Shown here piece after piece: positions 62,201 to 64,000 of a stretch of DNA of 64,000 nt. Position 1 is the first letter of the stretch, and the number at the start of each line of letters is the position of its first letter. Origin of the DNA: Lumnitzera littorea (lineage: Eukaryota > Streptophyta > Magnoliopsida > Myrtales > Combretaceae). The stretch covers positions 87,977,872 to 88,041,871 of the forward strand of contig JAMXBB010000001.1 of NCBI GenBank assembly GCA_024138015.1, in the 5' to 3' direction. The translations under genes and the position numbers were made by a program. The notes below the pieces were generated by a model. That model saw only the letters and a list, made by a program, of their open reading frames with translations, ran no database searches and was not told the origin of the DNA.

Positions 62201-64000
62201 ATTTTAAATGCTCCTAATTAGATGAAATTGAGAAAATAAATGACGATAGAAAAAGGAAAACAAGTTAGGAGAAAATTAAGAAATTAGTGAAAAATTATGT
62301 CAAATGCTTTATGCCCCATCATAAGGTGAGAGATTTAAGATAAATTTTATATAATCTCATTATTTCTCAAAACATTTGCATTTTTCCTTCGGTAATTTTC
62401 TCGAGCTCATTCAATAAAAGCATTCCAAATGCTGCATTTGGCACACTTTGTCAAAGAGAGTCCAACTGTCGAAAATGCAAAATCAGTTACTGCTTCACAA
62501 ACCTTGAATATTAAAATACCATGGATCATATGAAACATGGACTAGGAGTGTGTTTGTCTCACATAAAATGCTTTTGGACTTTCACCCAAATGATATAAAA
62601 CAAAAAATCTTATTGTTAAACGATGAAGCAACTAGTACTAACTAATGGTCAAAAACTGTTACCATGGCTGGAAGTCAATGTTGGAAAGGTGATTTCACAT
62701 TCATTCAAAGAGAAATCTCTATCCTATTGTAATGGAATATTGTATTTACTGAATAGTTTAGATGACTAAAAATCTTTTACACTTCAAATGCCAATAAATA
62801 AATCAAAAACATTATCCTACAGAACTATTTCCAACAGGACAAATGCAGCAAAACAAGCTGCTTACTTATCCATAAGAGAGCAGCATGATCATAGTCAGAA
62901 CAGCTGCCTCCACGGAAAGCCGCTTCCACAGGATGACATAAGACAACTCAGGTAGCACTTGTTTTATAGAAATGTATTCTGTTATAATCCAACTTTTATG
63001 ATTTTCTCAAATATTATTACTGTAATATCAAGAGTTTGTGGTAACTAGTAACTTTTGATGGTGGGGGACGGAGATTGCAGTCTAAATCAGTCCACAGATG
63101 ATGATAGGTAAATATCAAGTGAAAACTACAACAGAAAATGAGTTAAACAATTTCTGCGCTTACAAAGAAGAAATCATTTTTTGTTTATTTACCATAAAAA
63201 TTTCCACTCGAACGCTATAGTCATCTTTGATAATTATAAACATTATATTATAACAAACATTAATTAATAAAACAAATGCACTCTAATAGAGTACATCATA
63301 TTAGTGCACAAAACTTGCTTAACCACTAGGCCAGTGAACAATCTTGGTATTAACAACTAAATAACTTCATTAAACAAGATTTATGCTGCCCTTTGAATAA
63401 TCTATGTATTCGTAATAAGGCCCACTTTGTTTATCTGTTATTCGTCATATATATATACATATATATATGAAATAACTTAATCTTTAATCTCTTGTTTGGC
63501 CAAAACACTCGATTTCAAACACGTCAAACGACACCAGATCGATAAGTCAATCTAACTCCAAGAAGTTAAACCAATCAGACCAATGGTGGGGCCAACAATT
63601 TGTACTTAAACGCAATCCAAAATCAAAACTTTAGTACAATCCATTAAAGGCAATTCAATGTACGGCAAAGTAGCATGTAGAACATTGAACTTTGAGATCA
63701 AATTACAAGCTAATCAAAATCAATACCAGTAACAACTTCTCGGACAAAGACGGAGATCTTTGGACAAGCTTTTGAGTCGGTCGAATAGTCGAGAGGGACA
63801 GTGAACCGGTGGTCACGAAGCCGAAGCTCTGGTACTGAGTACCAGTTCCCGACGACGTGCTCCGGCGAGGAACTTCCGTTTGCCGCATTGGAAGTGTCCA
63901 TGGATGTGAATGTGCGGTGGAGAAGGTTACGATGGTGGTAATGCCAGCGGAGATGAAGTTTGGTGGAGAAAGAAGAGAGAGAGTTAGTGGATTTGCAAAG
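59237..64000 (-). CDS. Proline-iminopeptidase-like alpha/beta hydrolase (S33), 5' end off the window
   Basis: Ten exons, all GT-AG: 63,901-63,727; 61,930-61,794; 61,703-61,530; 61,385-61,149; 61,059-60,959; 60,876-60,804; 60,726-60,658; 60,566-60,459; 59,645-59,520; 59,431-59,237. From ATG 63,901 this gives 464 aa. The oxyanion motif LQGGPG is at 72-77, the nucleophile motif GQSFGG has Ser163 (split by intron 3), and MDQRGTGLSTP is at about 102-112. The probable catalytic Asp411 is in YYEDMF and His439 in SEYTHSG. The family (MEROPS S33) removes N-terminal proline from peptides. The closest relative I recall is Arabidopsis AT3G61540. The frame stays open for 33 more codons to the window edge and is rich in Ser, Thr, Arg and His without acids. 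A start farther upstream with an organelle transit peptide is therefore likely. No broken residue seen. Confidence 0.95.
61931..63726 (-). other. Intron 1 of the peptidase gene, 1,796 bp
   Basis: Donor GTATTG at 63,726 and acceptor TTTTAG at 61,931. It is AT-rich with a TATATATA run at about 63,450-63,468. I see no gene or element in it. Confidence 0.85.

Noticed and set aside
59237..63901. Peptidase as a bacterial transfer or pseudogene
   Set aside because: Ten spliced exons, intact catalytic residues and plant-type introns show an ordinary host gene.

Overview
The window is nuclear DNA of a flowering plant, most likely a eudicot. It is AT-rich and packed with plant LTR retrotransposons of the Tat/Ogre-like Ty3/gypsy, Sirevirus Ty1/copia and Tekay-like types, plus a hAT transposon and foldback elements. 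Its two host genes have typical GT-AG introns. I see no bacterial, organellar, rRNA, tRNA or CRISPR features. The species cannot be named from the sequence.

Positions 1-27,700 are a nest of decayed elements. A minus-strand gypsy element (C, about 22,487-25,750) has a Tat-like LTR (D, to about 22,485) sitting in its reverse transcriptase. A hAT transposon (about 14,658-20,280) appears to sit in LTR D. Two Tat-like elements entered the hAT: element B on the minus strand (LTR 12,084-14,657, an extra ORF, gag, then RT/RNase H/integrase at 1-2,044) and a solo LTR (S, 15,522-17,559) with a perfect 5-bp target duplication. A third, plus-strand element (A, LTR 2,045-4,479 plus gag) lies in the RT of B. 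The A and B gag genes face each other at about 7,880, where the rest of A and the middle of B have been lost.

Positions 27,100-50,800 are a second nest. Remains of an old copia element (RT and RNase H pieces in two diverged units) contain a foldback element (28,621-29,682) and a solo LTR (K, 30,839-32,185). They are split inside RNase H by a 16.7-kb Sirevirus (E, 33,639-50,317) with gag, pol, an envelope-like ORF and two polypurine tracts. The 3' LTR of E holds three further insertions: solo LTR F, solo LTR G and a small MITE H. All transposon coding regions carry stops and frameshifts, so none looks able to move by itself.

Positions 50,779-64,000 hold the two host genes, both on the minus strand. 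One is a two-exon group IIc WRKY transcription factor (50,779-54,016; 239 aa; 2,518-bp intron). Its 3' end lies about 460 bp from the Sirevirus edge. The other is a ten-exon proline-iminopeptidase-like alpha/beta hydrolase (59,237 to beyond 64,000) with an intact Ser-Asp-His set. Its open frame runs off the window upstream, probably into an organelle transit peptide. The 4.6 kb between them is AT-rich with no gene I can support.

I found no clearly new biological system. The most informative features are the insertion order fixed by target duplications, the Sirevirus with its envelope-like ORF, and the unusual splice acceptor and transposon-derived flank of the WRKY gene.
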